From contig JBJDZM010000046.1 of assembly GCA_051867975.1 (NCBI GenBank), positions 1-11,265 of the forward strand: 11,265 nucleotides of DNA, read 5' to 3'. The notes below the pieces were generated by a model. It saw nothing but the letters and a program-made list of their open reading frames with translations. It was not told where the DNA came from and ran no database searches. Each line of letters opens with the position of its first letter. Positions within the stretch are counted from its first letter, which is position 1. Of this stretch, positions 10,632 to 11,265 are shown piece after piece. This stretch comes from SVTX01 sp051867975 (GTDB lineage: Bacteria > Bacillota > Clostridia > Oscillospirales > CAG-272). Both the position numbers and the translations under genes were made by a program.

Positions 10632-10663
10632 GGGGAAACCCTTTTGGGAAAAGGGTTCTCCCC
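10632..10663 (+). terminator. Hairpin after cytidylate-kinase-like gene
   Basis: GGGGA (10632-10636) pairs with TCCCC (10659-10663), and inside this CCCTTTT pairs with AAAAGGG around GGG, with a mismatch and a bulge between. It is a sibling of the hairpin at 8509. The bases after it, up to TTTTAATAAT, also match that copy. Confidence 0.6.
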
Positions 10664-10691
10664 AAACCCCTTCCTAAAACTTTTAATAATT

Positions 10692-10790
10692 GGGGTTCTA
10701 ACTGCCGTGAGGTGACGTTGAAATTTGCGGAGCAAATTTCAACCTACTGAGATATTCCGTGTTGGAACAGTGTTGAACCCAACACATTTT
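10692..10790 (+). mobile_element. Truncated second MITE-like copy
   Basis: It begins with the same 18-bp GGGGTTCTAACTGCCGTG (10692-10709). GAGGTGACG and a perfect 12-bp hairpin follow (10717-10743, loop GGA), then CTACTGAGATATTCCGTG and AACAGTGTTGAACC (to 10779). The order of blocks matches the right arm of the copy at 8483-8872 read in reverse. No opposite terminal repeat follows; similarity fades at about 10790, so the right half is lost. Confidence 0.65.
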
Positions 10791-10802
10791 GTTTATCTGA
10801 GA

Positions 10803-10842
10803 ACAAGGCGTATCTGAGGGAGAACGGATATGCTTTGTTTTT
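10803..10842 (+). terminator. Terminator before the ABC_sub_bind gene
   Basis: ACAAGGCGTATC (10803-10814) pairs with GATATGCTTTGT (10827-10838) including two G-U pairs, followed by TTTTT. It lies upstream of the next promoter, so it ends transcripts from the left. Confidence 0.75.
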
Positions 10843-10922
10843 ATCTGTCTTAGATGGAATAAACATTTGAGCAGAGTTTTGCAAAAAATGCAGGAAATTG
10901 TTATGAAATTTTCAAAAAATCA

Positions 10923-10951
10923 TTGACAAGGCAAAGTGAAAGTGGTATAAT
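10923..10951 (+). promoter_or_regulatory. Promoter of ABC_sub_bind lipoprotein gene
   Basis: TTGACA (10923-10928), 17 nt, TATAAT (10946-10951) with TGG upstream. It is a perfect consensus with an extended -10. The leader of about 70 nt holds a small hairpin, AAGCGA (10972-10977) with TCGCTT (10984-10989). Confidence 0.88.
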
Positions 10952-11026
10952 GAAGTCACTTTATTACGATAAAGCGAGGCAGATCGCTTCACCGCAAAAT
11001 TCACAAAGAAAAGAGAGAAACAGACA

Positions 11027-11265
11027 ATGAAAAGATTTTTCAGCATTGCACTTGCGGCACTTATGCTCGTGTCGCTCTTCACATTCGTATCATGTGACAA
11101 AAATGACGGCAAATACACCGTCGGCGTAGTTCAGCTCGTTCAGCACCCTGCGCTTGATGCCGCAACTCAGGGATTTATCGATGCCCTTGAGAAGGAGCTT
11201 GGCAAGGAAAACGTAACGATACTCAACGAAAATGCAAGTAACGACCCCAACGCTTGCACGACGAT
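11027..11265 (+). CDS. ABC_sub_bind substrate-binding lipoprotein (partial)
   Basis: The first 79 codons of a gene that runs off the right edge. MKRFFSIALAALMLVSLFTFVSC is a lipoprotein signal peptide with Cys23 as the anchor. YTVGVVQLVQHPALDAATQGFIDALEKELG (from about residue 30) is the start of the ABC_sub_bind fold (TrpX-like). These periplasmic-type binding proteins feed an ABC importer, often for aromatic amino acids or related small molecules. The permease and ATPase genes would be expected just beyond the window. The ribosome binding site is weak (AGAGAG about 11 nt upstream), but the strong promoter and signal sequence support the start. Confidence 0.88.
   Translation, partial: MKRFFSIALAALMLVSLFTFVSCDKNDGKYTVGVVQLVQHPALDAATQGFIDALEKELGKENVTILNENASNDPNACTT

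Overview
The window looks like chromosomal DNA of a low-to-medium G+C Firmicute, most likely a gut or rumen clostridium of the Oscillospiraceae/Ruminococcaceae type. This rests on strong sigma-A promoters, GGAGG ribosome binding sites, a BspA-type lipoprotein, a clostridial cytidylate-kinase-like gene and an ABC_sub_bind lipoprotein. The taxonomic call is inference. The housekeeping genes are G+C-rich by eye (prfC, the ZIP transporter, the beta-helix protein). The central 3.5-5.1 kb segment is clearly A+T-rich.

Layout, left to right. 1-318 is an intergenic region with hairpins. It leads into a ZIP-family metal transporter (319-1068) and an intrinsic terminator. Next comes a cytosolic right-handed beta-helix protein resembling GH110 alpha-1,3-galactosidases (1237-2946), with its own promoter and terminator. 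From about 3040 to 6786 there is an array of five near-identical units of about 390 bp. Each unit carries a promoter, a structured leader of about 100 nt, a 29-residue single-membrane-span peptide of the holin-like toxin (Hol_Tox/Fst-like) kind, a two-way terminator hairpin, and a consensus promoter on the opposite strand. That opposite promoter should make an antisense RNA of about 88 nt that converges on the toxin gene. This is the architecture of a type I toxin-antitoxin locus. A sixth unit survives only as a solo terminator (3431-3480). Units 1 and 2 are separated by an A+T-rich module: a minus-strand XRE-type regulator (3529-3861) and a divergent lipoprotein gene (4043-5053). Between them lie inverted ATACGA half-sites that overlap the lipoprotein promoter.

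After the array, prfC (release factor 3, 6890-8482) has its own promoter. It converges on a BspA-type leucine-rich-repeat lipoprotein (8873-9679, minus). The 390 bp between their ends holds a MITE-like element with 18-bp perfect terminal inverted repeats and nested hairpins. A divergent promoter region then leads to a cytidylate-kinase-like gene (10006-10614). After it come a terminator and a truncated second copy of the MITE-like element. Last is a strong promoter and the first 79 codons of an ABC_sub_bind-type substrate-binding lipoprotein that runs off the right edge.

The notable system is the type I toxin-antitoxin array. The stem of the shared terminator, the last toxin codons and the leader are almost invariant. 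The hairpin loop, which is the likely first contact between mRNA and antisense RNA, differs in every unit. This suggests that individual toxin/antitoxin pairs have become mutually specific, although no experiment is available here to show it.
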